Both the position numbers and the translations under genes were made by a program. 57,079 nt of DNA from assembly GCA_964418485.1 (NCBI GenBank), contig CAYQMH010000005.1, forward strand, positions 1 to 57,079, given 5' to 3'. The notes beneath the pieces were generated by a model. That model was given only the letters and a program-made list of their open reading frames with translations. It did no database searches and was not told where the DNA came from. This DNA is from JAFGHJ01 sp964418485 (lineage in GTDB: Bacteria > Hydrothermota > UBA3072). Numbering within the stretch: the first letter of the stretch is position 1; each line of letters starts with the position of its first letter. Below are positions 1 to 8,964 of this stretch, one piece after another.

Positions 1-2
1 TC

Positions 3-119
3 TTAACTCCCATCCCCTCACCAATGTGTAAACCATGTGCTTTGGATTTAACAGGTGGTGAGGAATTGATTCTTGACAATAATCCCTTTCAAATTAACTT
101 CCTTTTATGCGGGAAATAA
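3..119 (+). CDS. C-terminal end of an unrecognised upstream gene (partial)
   Basis: An open frame runs in from the window edge and stops at TAA 117-119, giving 38 residues that end in NPFQINFLLCGK. It contains a Cys pair (MCKPC). It overlaps the start of the next gene by 13 bases, an arrangement typical of translational coupling, and this would explain why the phosphorylase start has no clear Shine-Dalgarno sequence. I do not recognise the family from so short a piece. Confidence 0.5.
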   Translation, partial: LTPIPSPMCKPCALDLTGGEELILDNNPFQINFLLCGK

Positions 120-1363
120 TCAGAAAAAAAAGAAACGGGCAAAAACTCAATAAATCCGATATTGAAAAATTCATAAAAGGAGTTACACATAAAGAAATCC
201 CGAATTATCAGACAAGCGCTCTATTAATGGCAATATTTCACAACGGGATGGACATAAGAGAGACAAAAGACCTTACATATTTTATGCTAAATTCAGGTGA
301 GAAACTCGATTTGTCGGATATTAAGGGCAAAAAAATCGATAAACACTCGACAGGTGGTGTCGGAGATAAGATAAGTATTATTCTTGCCCCGCTTGCAGCG
401 GAAATGGGTATAACTGTTCCCATGATCACGGGAAGAGGACTGGGACATACCGGTGGAACTTCCGATAAGATGGAGTCAATTCCGGGATATAAAACGGCTC
501 TTACTTTCAGCCAATTCGAGAGAGTTCTAAAAAAAGTGGGCTGCTCCATCATATCTCAAACTAACCAAATAGCACCCGCGGATAAAGAATTATACGCGCT
601 AAGAGACGCGACTGAAACAGTGGAATCGATACCTCTTATAACTTCCAGCATTCTATCCAAGAAACTCGCGGAAGACTTAGACGGTCTCGTTATAGACCTT
701 AAGGTCGGGGAAGGCGCGTTTATGAAAGACCTCGACTCGGCGAAAAAGCTGGGTGAAATGATGAAAAAAGTGGGAGAAGAACTCGGAACAAAGATGACGA
801 TCGTTTTTACGGACCAGTCTTCACCAATAGGAAGAAACATCGGAAACGCACCCGAAGTGATTGAAGCCATCGAGATACTCAAAGGGAACATAACCGACTA
901 TCCGGATACTGTAGAAATCACAAAAGTCCTTGCAGATGAAATGTGCCATCTCGCGGGAATCAAAGGAAAAGTTCTGGAATTGCTTGAAAGCGGTAAGGTT
1001 TTAAAACGATTCGAAAAGATGGTTTCTCTTCAGGGAGGCGATTTATCCAGGCTTTCCGCTTATAGAAAAACCTTTGAAGTAAAAAGCACCTCTGGGGGAA
1101 TCGTAGAGAAAATAGACGCGTACAAAATCGGTATTGCCGCTTTAAAAACCGGCGCCGGAAGAGAGAAGAAAGAAGATAACGTGGATTTAAGAGCCGGGAT
1201 AAAACTTTTGAAGGTAGAGGGTGAGGAAGTTAAAAAGGGTGAACCCCTTGCCCTTGTTTATACAAAAAAGGAGTTAGAGCCCATAAAAGAAAGTATCTTA
1301 TCCGCGTATTCCATTGGGAATAACTTTAAAAAGAATACAACGAAAATTTTAGAGAAGTGGTAA
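107..1363 (+). CDS. deoA: Pyrimidine-nucleoside (thymidine) phosphorylase
   Basis: This cytoplasmic enzyme cleaves thymidine or other pyrimidine nucleosides with phosphate to give the free base and (deoxy)ribose 1-phosphate, in nucleoside salvage. The 418-residue length is close to the usual 430-440. The family signature is plain: KHSTGGVGDK near residue 80 (phosphate-binding Lys/Ser/Thr region), then GRGLGHTGGTSDKMESIPGY, and LVIDLKVGEGAFMK near residue 195. The N-terminal helical domain and the C-terminal beta domain (GAGREKKEDNVD) are both present, so the gene looks intact. It starts at ATG 107 inside the end of the preceding frame and overlaps the following GTG-started gene by 7 bases. 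It therefore sits in a tightly coupled operon. Whether it prefers thymidine (DeoA) or accepts uridine too (Pdp) cannot be decided here. Confidence 0.93.
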   Translation: MREIIRKKRNGQKLNKSDIEKFIKGVTHKEIPNYQTSALLMAIFHNGMDIRETKDLTYFMLNSGEKLDLSDIKGKKIDKHSTGGVGDKISIILAPLAAEMGITVPMITGRGLGHTGGTSDKMESIPGYKTALTFSQFERVLKKVGCSIISQTNQIAPADKELYALRDATETVESIPLITSSILSKKLAEDLDGLVIDLKVGEGAFMKDLDSAKKLGEMMKKVGEELGTKMTIVFTDQSSPIGRNIGNAPEVIEAIEILKGNITDYPDTVEITKVLADEMCHLAGIKGKVLELLESGKVLKRFEKMVSLQGGDLSRLSAYRKTFEVKSTSGGIVEKIDAYKIGIAALKTGAGREKKEDNVDLRAGIKLLKVEGEEVKKGEPLALVYTKKELEPIKESILSAYSIGNNFKKNTTKILEKW

Positions 1364-1779
1364 AAAATAAAAACGCGGTCATAATTCTTGGCTGTAAAGA
1401 TAAAGAACTTACGAAAAAAAGAGTTAAATTCGCAGAATCGATGTTAAAAAATTCTAATGATCTTACAGTGATTTTTTCAGGAACAAAAGAAGAAGTAGGC
1501 TGGATGAAAAACAATTCCAAACTAAAAGCCATCCCGGAAGAAAACTCGACAACCACTCCGCAGAATCTGATAAATTCAAAAAATTTTATCGGAGATGCCC
1601 AAAAAGTATTTATAGTAACCGATAAAAGCCACGCTTTCAGAACCAGGTATCTTGCAAAAAAAATACTAAAAGGAAAAACAATCGAAATTTTGGGAGTAAA
1701 GATGCCCACAATATTTATATTAAAACAACTCTACTATGAGTTCTCACGTTTAATAAAACATGTCTTTGGGCTCGAATAA
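1357..1779 (+). CDS. DUF218/YdcF-like family protein
   Basis: This is a 140-residue protein of the YdcF/SanA/ElyC (DUF218) type. The visible family features are the N-terminal strand AVIILGCKD, a middle EENSTTTPQNL segment (the conserved E-x-S-x-(N/T)T), and VTDKSHAFRTRYLAKK (the conserved T-x-x-x-H-x-x-R). It is shorter than many family members and lacks an N-terminal membrane segment. It begins with GTG at 1357, overlapping the deoA stop codon by 7 bases, and overlaps the archease gene by 20 bases. The biochemical role of the family is poorly settled (envelope or vancomycin-related phenotypes in E. coli), so I assign no reaction. Confidence 0.75.
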   Translation: MVKNKNAVIILGCKDKELTKKRVKFAESMLKNSNDLTVIFSGTKEEVGWMKNNSKLKAIPEENSTTTPQNLINSKNFIGDAQKVFIVTDKSHAFRTRYLAKKILKGKTIEILGVKMPTIFILKQLYYEFSRLIKHVFGLE

Positions 1780-2188
1780 AGACTACGAAATAATAGAACA
1801 TACAGCGGATATCGGAATAAAATTAACCGGAAGATTCCTTACCGAAATTCTCTGGAAAGCAATTCATGCCACGGCAGATTTACTGTCCGGAGGAATAGAA
1901 ATCCAGCCGAAAATAGAAAGAGGTTTCTCCACGAAAGAAGAAAATATAGAAACGGCACTTGTTAGTATTCTGGAAGAAATTATTTATCTTTTCGAAAAAG
2001 AGTCGTTTTTGCCTTCTATGTGTTCGGTCAGAATCGAAAATGGTGTTTATGAAATTAAACTTAAAGGAGACATAGTATCTGCCGAAGATATAAAGAACGG
2101 AACCGAGATAAAAGCCGTGACATATCACCAGCTTAAGATTAAAGAGGTTCGTAACGGATACGAAGCAACGGTTATTTTTGATATTTAA
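1760..2188 (+). CDS. Archease (RtcB ligase cofactor protein)
   Basis: The 142 residues match the archease fold. The start carries YEIIEHTADIGIKLTG with the conserved HTADIG and its metal-binding Asp, and the end carries KAVTYHQLKI and VIFDI, the C-terminal metal-ligand region. Archease speeds multiple turnover and guanylylation of the RNA ligase RtcB in tRNA splicing or RNA repair. No rtcB is present in the window, so the partner must lie elsewhere. It is the last gene of the overlapping operon that begins with deoA. Confidence 0.9.
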   Translation: MSLGSNKDYEIIEHTADIGIKLTGRFLTEILWKAIHATADLLSGGIEIQPKIERGFSTKEENIETALVSILEEIIYLFEKESFLPSMCSVRIENGVYEIKLKGDIVSAEDIKNGTEIKAVTYHQLKIKEVRNGYEATVIFDI

Positions 2189-2441
2189 TTAGCCACGAAG
2201 ACACAAAGCAAGAAAGAATTCAGAAGCCAGGAGCCAGAAGTCAGAATCCCTACCCAAAACCCCAAATTATTCTCACACGGACCCACAGAGAACACAGAGG
2301 ATTTCTTGTTTTAATTCAAAATTCATAATTCAAAATTCAAAACTCTTGACGTTCAAAATTAATAATTCAAAATTCTTAATTCTTGACACACAACTCAAGA
2401 CTCGCTTAACTACTCACTACTCCCTACTCACTATAGGCACC
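2189..2441. repeat. Gene-free stretch with low-complexity intergenic repeats
   Basis: There is no gene between the archease and the permease. The stretch opens with a CCACGAAGACACAAAG motif related to those at 52.94, 53.05 and 56.7 kb. It then has AGAAGCCAGGAGCCAGAAGTCAG-type text and several copies of ATTCAAAATT / AATTCAAAATTC. These strings resemble interspersed intergenic debris rather than genes. No hairpin followed by a T-run was obvious. Confidence 0.55.
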
Positions 2442-2467
2442 TTGACTTTCGGTATTACGAGTATACT
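2442..2467 (+). promoter_or_regulatory. Possible sigma70 promoter for the EamA permease gene
   Basis: TTGACT (2442-2447) and TATACT (2462-2467) are separated by 14 bases, shorter than ideal. If used, transcription would start near 2474, only about 6 bases before the ATG. Two other promoters in this window also sit almost on the start codon. Confidence 0.35.
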
Positions 2468-2479
2468 CTCCTTAGGGTT

Positions 2480-3382
2480 ATGATTGATTTAAAGAAAACT
2501 AAGATTATTTCTCTTGCAATACTTGCCTGTCTTATATGGTCTACTGCTTTCGCGTTTGTTAAGATTGGCCTCGTATATTGTACTCCTATGCTTTTTGCAG
2601 GAATACGTTTCATTCTTGCAGGGATACTACTATTGCCTCTATGCGGAGGACCGAGCAATTATTTTAAATCGATTCGTTCTAACCTAAAAACAATAATTAA
2701 GGTAAGTCTTTTCCAGACTTTTCTTTTATATTCCTTGTTTTTTTGGGGAATGAATTTAGTCGCGGGCTCTACCGGAGCAATTGTCACAGGCTCAACCCCT
2801 CTAATCACAGCAATTGCCGCGCACATGATTTTAAAAGACGATAAATTATATATGAAAAAGGCAATCTTTATCTTTTCCGGTATGTTCGGAATAATTCTAA
2901 TCTCGCTTGAGAAACAATTTATTATAGGCAATTCATTTAAAGAGTTGGCGGGTATATTTATTTTACTGGGAGCATCATTTGCGAGTGCTATGGGTAACAT
3001 AGTTGTCGCTACCGATAAAAGCAAATTGACTCCTATCACTTTAAATTCAGCTCAGATGAGTTTAGGAGGATGTGCGCTACTCCTGCTTTCATTCTTAGTG
3101 GAAGGTTATCCGCAAATAACAATTACGAAACAATTTGTTCTCGCACTTCTATGGCTCGCATTTATATCGGCCAGCGGATTCTCAATCTGGTTTTATTTAA
3201 TAAAGAAAGAACGAGTGAAAGTTTCGGAGTTAAATATGTGGAAATTTATTATGCCCATATTCGGAGCAGTCATTAGCTGGACTTTGCTGAAAAATGATTC
3301 ACCGACTGTACTTTCGGTTATCGGGATGTTGATAGTCGCCATGTCGGTATTGTTTTTTAATTTGAAGAAGAGAAGTCATTAA
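2480..3382 (+). CDS. EamA/DMT-superfamily permease
   Basis: This is a 300-residue inner-membrane protein with about ten hydrophobic helices arranged as two EamA repeats, the usual size for the drug/metabolite transporter family. The first repeat has the typical CLIWSTAFAFVKIGL start and the ARFI-like AGIRFILAG. The second begins near AGIFILLGASFASAMGNIVV. The C-terminus is basic (NLKKRSH). Substrate cannot be predicted. It stands alone, converges with the large TPR gene, and has only a weak Shine-Dalgarno sequence (TTAGGG). Confidence 0.88.
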   Translation: MIDLKKTKIISLAILACLIWSTAFAFVKIGLVYCTPMLFAGIRFILAGILLLPLCGGPSNYFKSIRSNLKTIIKVSLFQTFLLYSLFFWGMNLVAGSTGAIVTGSTPLITAIAAHMILKDDKLYMKKAIFIFSGMFGIILISLEKQFIIGNSFKELAGIFILLGASFASAMGNIVVATDKSKLTPITLNSAQMSLGGCALLLLSFLVEGYPQITITKQFVLALLWLAFISASGFSIWFYLIKKERVKVSELNMWKFIMPIFGAVISWTLLKNDSPTVLSVIGMLIVAMSVLFFNLKKRSH

Positions 3383-3441
3383 GCTTAGAAACACTATTTT
3401 CATATATTTAAAATGAATATTATACTGCTGATTAGAACTGT

Positions 3442-6400
3442 CTACTTTTTCTCTAACCTTTCTATCGCCTGAGTGATTTCTTTGTTACCTGGTACAAGAC
3501 GTAGTGCTGATTTCAACAAAGATAAAGCTTTATGCCGATCTTTTATTTTATCACATGCAAGAATGAGATTGGAAATGTAAACTTGAACTCCCGGATCTTT
3601 TTCAATAGCTTTTATATATCGTTCTGCAGCTTTTCCATAAATGCCATTCCCAAACAAAACATTTCCTAAGGCATTCTGATAAATAGGATCGTTCGCATCG
3701 ATATTTATTGCCTTTTTATATGATATCTCCGCCTCTTTTTCATTCCTCGATTCAATATACGCTTTGATAAGATTAGAATGATACAAAGCTATATTAGGTT
3801 CTAATTCTGTTGCTTTTTTATAAAGTTCAGCTGCTTTAATATAATCACCACTCGCGTAATAAACATTTCCTAAATCGTTATTATATACTGCATTGTCAGG
3901 TTCGATTTTCAAAGCCTCTAAAAATGCCTTTTCAGCTTCCTTCCTTTTTTCTAACGCTCTATATGAAACACCTAGATTAGAATGGTAAACAGCTACCGAA
4001 GGATTCAACTTAATTGCCCTTTTATAAAATTCAACGGATTTATTATGCCTATTACTCTCATAATAAACATTCCCTAAATCGTTATTATGTCTCGCATTGT
4101 CAGGCTCAATCTCTATAGCTTTTTTATATGCCTTCTCCGCCTCTTTCCATTTTTCTAACGCTCTATATGAACTACCTAAATTAGAATGGTAAACTGCAAC
4201 TTTATCATCAAGCTTTATAGCCTTTTTGTAAAGCTCGATAGATTTTTCAAAATCTCCACTCCCATAATAAACATTCCCTAAATCGTTATTATATACTACA
4301 TTGTCAGGTTCGATTTTCAGAGCATTCAAAAATGCTTCTTCAGCTTTCTTCAAATTTCCTAACTCCTTATATGAAACACCTAAATTAGAATGGTAAACTG
4401 CAACCGAAGAATCTAATTCAATTGCTTTCTCATAAAATTCAATGGATTTTGCATAATTGCCACTCCCATAATAAGCATTTCCTAAATTGTTATTATATAC
4501 TGCATTGTCAGGTTCGATTTTCAGAGCATTCAAAAATGCTTCTTCAGCTTTCTTCAAATTTCCTAAAGCTTTATATGAACCACCCAAATTGGCATGGTAA
4601 ACAGCTACCGAAGAATCTAATTCAATTGCTTTTTGATAAAATTCAATGGACCTCTCATAATTACCACTCTCATAATAAATATTTCCCAAACTGTTATTAT
4701 ATCCTGCATTGCCAGGTTCAATCTTCAAAGCCTTCAAAAATGCCTCTTCTGCTTTTTCCCAATTTCTTAAAGCTCTATATGAACCACCCAGACTGGCATG
4801 GTAAATAGCCACCGTGGGATCCAGCTTAGCTGCATTTCTACAAGGGCCAAGGGCCCTATCGTAATCCTCACTCAAAAGCAAAGCGAGCCCTAAAGCATTC
4901 TGATAAACAGGATTATTCACATCAATATTGATTGCCTTTCTATATGATATATCTGCCTCTTTTTCATTCCCTGATTCAATATACGCTTTGATAAGATTAG
5001 AATGATATAAAGCTACATTAGGTTCTAATTCTGCTGCTTTTTTATAAAGTTCAGCTGCTTTAATATAATCACCACTCGCGTAATAAACATTTCCTAAACT
5101 GTTATTATATCCTGCACTGTCAGGCTCAATCCTCAAAGCCTCCAAGTACGCCTCTTCAGCCTTCTTCCAATTCCCTAAAGCTTTATATGAACCACCCAGA
5201 TTGGCATGGTAAACAGCCATCGAAGGATCTAATCCAATTGCTTTCTCATAAAATTCAATGGATCTTTCATAACCAACACTCGCGTAATAAACATTTCCCA
5301 AATTGTTATTATATTCTGCATTATCAGGTTCGATTTTCAAAGCCTCTAAGTATGCCTCTTCAGCTTTAATGTTTTCTCCTTTATCCCTCATGCTATTGCC
5401 CTGATAAAAAAACGCTTCTGCCAGTTTATGAGAATAATCTTTAGTTTTATTCAATTCAATAGCAATTTTGTAGCTTTCGATAGCTTTAGTGTAATTGGAT
5501 TGCCTGCAGTAAACATCGCCAAGCATGCAATAATAAACACCATTTTCAGGTTCCTCCTTTATAGCCTCATACAGCAATCTAATACTTTCATCCACATCTA
5601 AAACATCACCAAAATAAATACCAAAGTTGAGAGAAGTATAATGAATCGGATCTTGCGCTAACCAGTTCACAACAAGACTATTTAAATTTTCACGAGTATT
5701 TTTCGCATCTTCAGTTCTCTTTAAAAGAATATATACGATCAAAAGAACTGTATCTATATCAAAATTTATGGGATAGTGATCCTTGATCAGTTCACCAAGT
5801 TTTATAGAGGCTTCCAAAGCCTTTTCGTTCCCAATATTATACGACAATATCTCAGCCCATATTCTTAAGGCATCTATATCATTTTCATCTAATATATCCC
5901 TCTTTATTTTCTTTCTCTTCTTATATAATTCGGCTACACCTTTGCCATCATAATCGATTTTTAACCCCTCGAATAGAGATGATAACTTAGTCTGATACAT
6001 GATATTTTCAATTTTTTTAAAAACTTTATCCCTTAAATCTTTCTGTAATCCTTCGATTTCTTTTTTTAGTTCTTCTACTCTTTTACTACGATCCCAAACC
6101 AAATCTTGTGTCCCTTCTAAATCTAATTTTCCGCTCTGAGGCAATTGACCTTTCATTGTTGTTTCTCCTTCTTGCAGCTGATTCATCATTAGAATTTCTT
6201 GAAGATTTTCTTCTTTCTTCTCTTTTTCCAATTTCCTCTCAATTTCTGTTTGTTTTTTACGCTTTTCTTCCGTTTCAAGCTCATTTTTTTTATCTCTAAT
6301 TTGATCGTTGATTTGTCTTGCTTGTGTTTGAGCAGACGAAATTAATGCTATAGGTAATGCTGGTGCAAGCTTTTCAGCCTTCTCGCAACTCTCCAAGATT

Positions 6401-8670
6401 TTTGTCTCAAGATCTGCCGAAATTTTTCCGCTAATCGCTCTTCTCCAGCTATAAGCATTATGAAGATTGTAATACACAACAGCATTATCAGAATACTTCC
6501 TTGTAGCTTCCTCAAAGGCTTTTATTGCATTATCCAGCTGCCCGGAGTCACCAAAGCGGTGAAAATAATTTAAGCATGCATTTCCGTAATCATTAAGTAC
6601 AAAACTATAAACAACATCTATTGTCTTTTGAGAAAATTTATTATCATCTTTACGTTTTCCGTCTATAAATGTACCTTCTTTAGACTTTTTCAGACTATTA
6701 ATTTTATTCTCCACATTTATTTTAAAAGAGCGATATCTTTCTAACATCTCCGGTATTATATAATTGTAATACGAAGTAAGTGCTCGAAAACTTGACGTAA
6801 TTGAAAAAATACCAACTCCGGGATCTGCAGCGATCGCCTGATTGTAAAAGTCATAGCTTTCATTGAAACAACCTTCTTCCGCGGCAATCCTTGCAAGGCC
6901 ATATTTAAGTTCTCCTATAAAAGTTTCACGGACAATGGCTTTCAATTCACAGCCCTCTTTAAATTTCTTTTTGGCTTCTTCTATCTCCTCTGAAGTTCCA
7001 AGTAACCATTTTATATAACCTTGAGCTGATAGAGAAGCTAAACTCCCGGGATTAAGCTTAAGAACTTCATTATATTCCTCTATTATGCTATCAGCTCTTG
7101 CCTTTTCTATTCGCTCCTTAGTCCTGAAGCGCATTTCAGAATAATATGCCAAAAAATATTGGGCGATTTCAAAATTCGGAGCAATCTCTGTAGCCTTCCG
7201 AAAAAGAAGAATTTCCTTATCTAAATCTGGTTCAACCAATCCTGCAGCCAAAAGATACAGAGCATCTCTTTCACTAAGATCAGGAGCAACGGCCTTAGCA
7301 TCCTCAATTCTTTCCTCAGCAAATTTTACCGCACCTAAGAAATAGTATGCCAGAGCTGCCACAGTGTAAGCATTAAAGAGTACACGCCTCTGGCTTTCAA
7401 AAAGAATTTTTTGAGGTTGCCTAAATAAAGATCTAAACCACGAGTCTTCAGGAAAAGTAAGAAAGGATAGCAGGTAATTCAATCTATTGTTTTTCCCAAA
7501 AAGCCCTATATTTATATTTCCATATAATACCTTTAATATATTTATAACTTCTTCTATCTTGCCTGGTATTTCAAATATGGGATTCATATATCGTCCTGAG
7601 ATTGCAGAAACTTGCCTTCTATAAATCAAACACTTGGAGTACCCGATTTCAGCCCTCGCCCACATTTGAATAAATTTGACTCTAGTACGCCAAAATATAG
7701 GAAACCGTATAAGGATTTTAGTAAACCACCTGATGTTTTTTACATCAAAGTAATGTTTAACTTCTCTATATAGTTCAATAGCACGGTCATATGCATCTAT
7801 TGTGTTGGATTTTTCGAAATCTTTTGCTTCATTATATAGAGCTATGGCACGTAAGTATCCGGTCGGGAATAGAGAAATTTTTTCCTTAATGTCTAATTTA
7901 ATCTGTCTGTAAATTTCAGTCGCAATGCTTGAATATACTCTCTCAACAATCTGTTTATATACGCTAACTTCCAGTTTGATCTTACTCTCTTCGCTATTGT
8001 TAACGATTGAGCATTTGACAGGATATGCCAATTTTGAAGGGCTGTCTTCAGGCCCAATCCTGACACGCGGCATCACATGTATAATCCATTCACCATCCTT
8101 TTCTTCTCTTACAGCATAATATCCTTCGATATGAATATGTGACGTCGGCCTTTTTATTTCTGCAGATTCAGAAGCAGGTGCAACCTCAAGTAAAGACAAC
8201 CTTCGAATCCTTTCATTCAGTCTTCCCATTAAATCATGATGAAGTAAACGCAATCGGTCTTCTGCTTCTACAGTTAAACGTTCACCCGGTGTTCCATCAA
8301 CAGACTCAAAGCGTTTAATCCAAAAAGTATATCTAAAGGGGTCCTCCGCTTCTTTAACTAAAAAACTGGTCCATTTTAAAACAAAGTAAATCCCTAACCC
8401 GGCAGCAAAAACGAGAATTACTGCAAGAATTAAAAGATTATCTCCTTTGAATAATTCAATCCATTGACCTTTGATTAAGTAACCAACAAACGCCTTGATA
8501 TTCTGGAGATAACTGTCTTTATAAGAAGCAATTAGAATTTGGATGATAGCCCAAAAGATAGCAAAACCTGCGCCTAATGTTCCTGTTCGCCTACGTCTAA
8601 GTAATTTCTGTTCTATGCTTTTTGCTTTTTCCAATTGTTCTTCAGTCGGAATTAAACCCATTAAATTCAT
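3442..8670 (-). CDS. Giant membrane-anchored TPR protein
   Basis: This 1742-residue protein has two transmembrane helices near residues 30-50 and 78-100, preceded by an Arg-rich stretch (RRRRTG). A large region follows, partly helical and of unknown fold, with a charged coiled coil (KKNELETEEKRKKQTEIER) near residue 800. The last 700 residues are tandem tetratricopeptide repeats with the pattern A-Y-x-NNLGN-x-YY-x-SG-x-Y-x-x-SIE-x-Y-x-KAI. TPR arrays bind other proteins, and the anchor suggests a scaffold at the membrane. It has a strong GGAGG site 7 bases before its ATG. It is the last gene of the leftward block that contains the eCIS, so a connection is plausible but not shown. No catalytic motif was seen. 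Confidence 0.85.
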   Translation of the reverse strand: MNLMGLIPTEEQLEKAKSIEQKLLRRRRTGTLGAGFAIFWAIIQILIASYKDSYLQNIKAFVGYLIKGQWIELFKGDNLLILAVILVFAAGLGIYFVLKWTSFLVKEAEDPFRYTFWIKRFESVDGTPGERLTVEAEDRLRLLHHDLMGRLNERIRRLSLLEVAPASESAEIKRPTSHIHIEGYYAVREEKDGEWIIHVMPRVRIGPEDSPSKLAYPVKCSIVNNSEESKIKLEVSVYKQIVERVYSSIATEIYRQIKLDIKEKISLFPTGYLRAIALYNEAKDFEKSNTIDAYDRAIELYREVKHYFDVKNIRWFTKILIRFPIFWRTRVKFIQMWARAEIGYSKCLIYRRQVSAISGRYMNPIFEIPGKIEEVINILKVLYGNINIGLFGKNNRLNYLLSFLTFPEDSWFRSLFRQPQKILFESQRRVLFNAYTVAALAYYFLGAVKFAEERIEDAKAVAPDLSERDALYLLAAGLVEPDLDKEILLFRKATEIAPNFEIAQYFLAYYSEMRFRTKERIEKARADSIIEEYNEVLKLNPGSLASLSAQGYIKWLLGTSEEIEEAKKKFKEGCELKAIVRETFIGELKYGLARIAAEEGCFNESYDFYNQAIAADPGVGIFSITSSFRALTSYYNYIIPEMLERYRSFKINVENKINSLKKSKEGTFIDGKRKDDNKFSQKTIDVVYSFVLNDYGNACLNYFHRFGDSGQLDNAIKAFEEATRKYSDNAVVYYNLHNAYSWRRAISGKISADLETKILESCEKAEKLAPALPIALISSAQTQARQINDQIRDKKNELETEEKRKKQTEIERKLEKEKKEENLQEILMMNQLQEGETTMKGQLPQSGKLDLEGTQDLVWDRSKRVEELKKEIEGLQKDLRDKVFKKIENIMYQTKLSSLFEGLKIDYDGKGVAELYKKRKKIKRDILDENDIDALRIWAEILSYNIGNEKALEASIKLGELIKDHYPINFDIDTVLLIVYILLKRTEDAKNTRENLNSLVVNWLAQDPIHYTSLNFGIYFGDVLDVDESIRLLYEAIKEEPENGVYYCMLGDVYCRQSNYTKAIESYKIAIELNKTKDYSHKLAEAFFYQGNSMRDKGENIKAEEAYLEALKIEPDNAEYNNNLGNVYYASVGYERSIEFYEKAIGLDPSMAVYHANLGGSYKALGNWKKAEEAYLEALRIEPDSAGYNNSLGNVYYASGDYIKAAELYKKAAELEPNVALYHSNLIKAYIESGNEKEADISYRKAINIDVNNPVYQNALGLALLLSEDYDRALGPCRNAAKLDPTVAIYHASLGGSYRALRNWEKAEEAFLKALKIEPGNAGYNNSLGNIYYESGNYERSIEFYQKAIELDSSVAVYHANLGGSYKALGNLKKAEEAFLNALKIEPDNAVYNNNLGNAYYGSGNYAKSIEFYEKAIELDSSVAVYHSNLGVSYKELGNLKKAEEAFLNALKIEPDNVVYNNDLGNVYYGSGDFEKSIELYKKAIKLDDKVAVYHSNLGSSYRALEKWKEAEKAYKKAIEIEPDNARHNNDLGNVYYESNRHNKSVEFYKRAIKLNPSVAVYHSNLGVSYRALEKRKEAEKAFLEALKIEPDNAVYNNDLGNVYYASGDYIKAAELYKKATELEPNIALYHSNLIKAYIESRNEKEAEISYKKAINIDANDPIYQNALGNVLFGNGIYGKAAERYIKAIEKDPGVQVYISNLILACDKIKDRHKALSLLKSALRLVPGNKEITQAIERLEKK
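3480..5400 (-). repeat. DNA-level tandem repeats encoding the TPR array
   Basis: Roughly 102-base units (34 codons) recur and contain near-identical blocks such as AACATTTCCTAAATCGTTAT and TAGAATGGTAAAC. Longer blocks of two or three units are also repeated: the text at about 3690-3900 and 4890-5110 is almost the same, including codons for an IKAYIES-NEKEA segment. This indicates recent duplication of multi-unit blocks, so copy number may vary between strains or be misassembled. Confidence 0.8.
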
Positions 8671-8726
8671 AAATTTCCTCCAGCTTCAGCAATAATAACT
8701 AACAACAGTCTATTCTTCACCTATAT

Positions 8727-8951
8727 CTAGGGAGTCTTTTTCACACGGCATTCTGGTCTTTCCGGAACACCGTCTTTAAACTCGGAACTCTTTTCTCGTA
8801 TAATATCAAACTCGTAGGCTTCATCTCGTGCTTTCAAATAGGAATGATCGCCCCCGGTAAAATCAATATAGTCATAGGTACAATAGATCTTTAACAGTAA
8901 CTTTCCTTCTGTCAACTCGCTAATTTTTTTTGCATTTAAAATCTTCCACAT
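8727..8951 (-). CDS. Small hypothetical protein
   Basis: A 74-residue frame from ATG 8951 begins MWKILNAKKISELTEGKL and ends with a charged tail. I chose this start rather than the longer frame reaching 9047 because the longer one would overlap the preceding gene, whose stop is at 8965, and because an AGAAG sequence lies just upstream. It has no signal peptide or membrane segment and I do not recognise it. It sits between the secreted 357-residue protein and the TPR giant and is probably co-transcribed. Confidence 0.55.
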   Translation of the reverse strand: MWKILNAKKISELTEGKLLLKIYCTYDYIDFTGGDHSYLKARDEAYEFDIIREKSSEFKDGVPERPECRVKKTP

Positions 8952-8964
8952 GATTCTTCTACCG

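Noticed and set aside
3480..5400. Regularly spaced repeats considered as a CRISPR array
   Set aside because: Units are about 102 bases, in frame, and encode TPR helices; there are no unique spacers.
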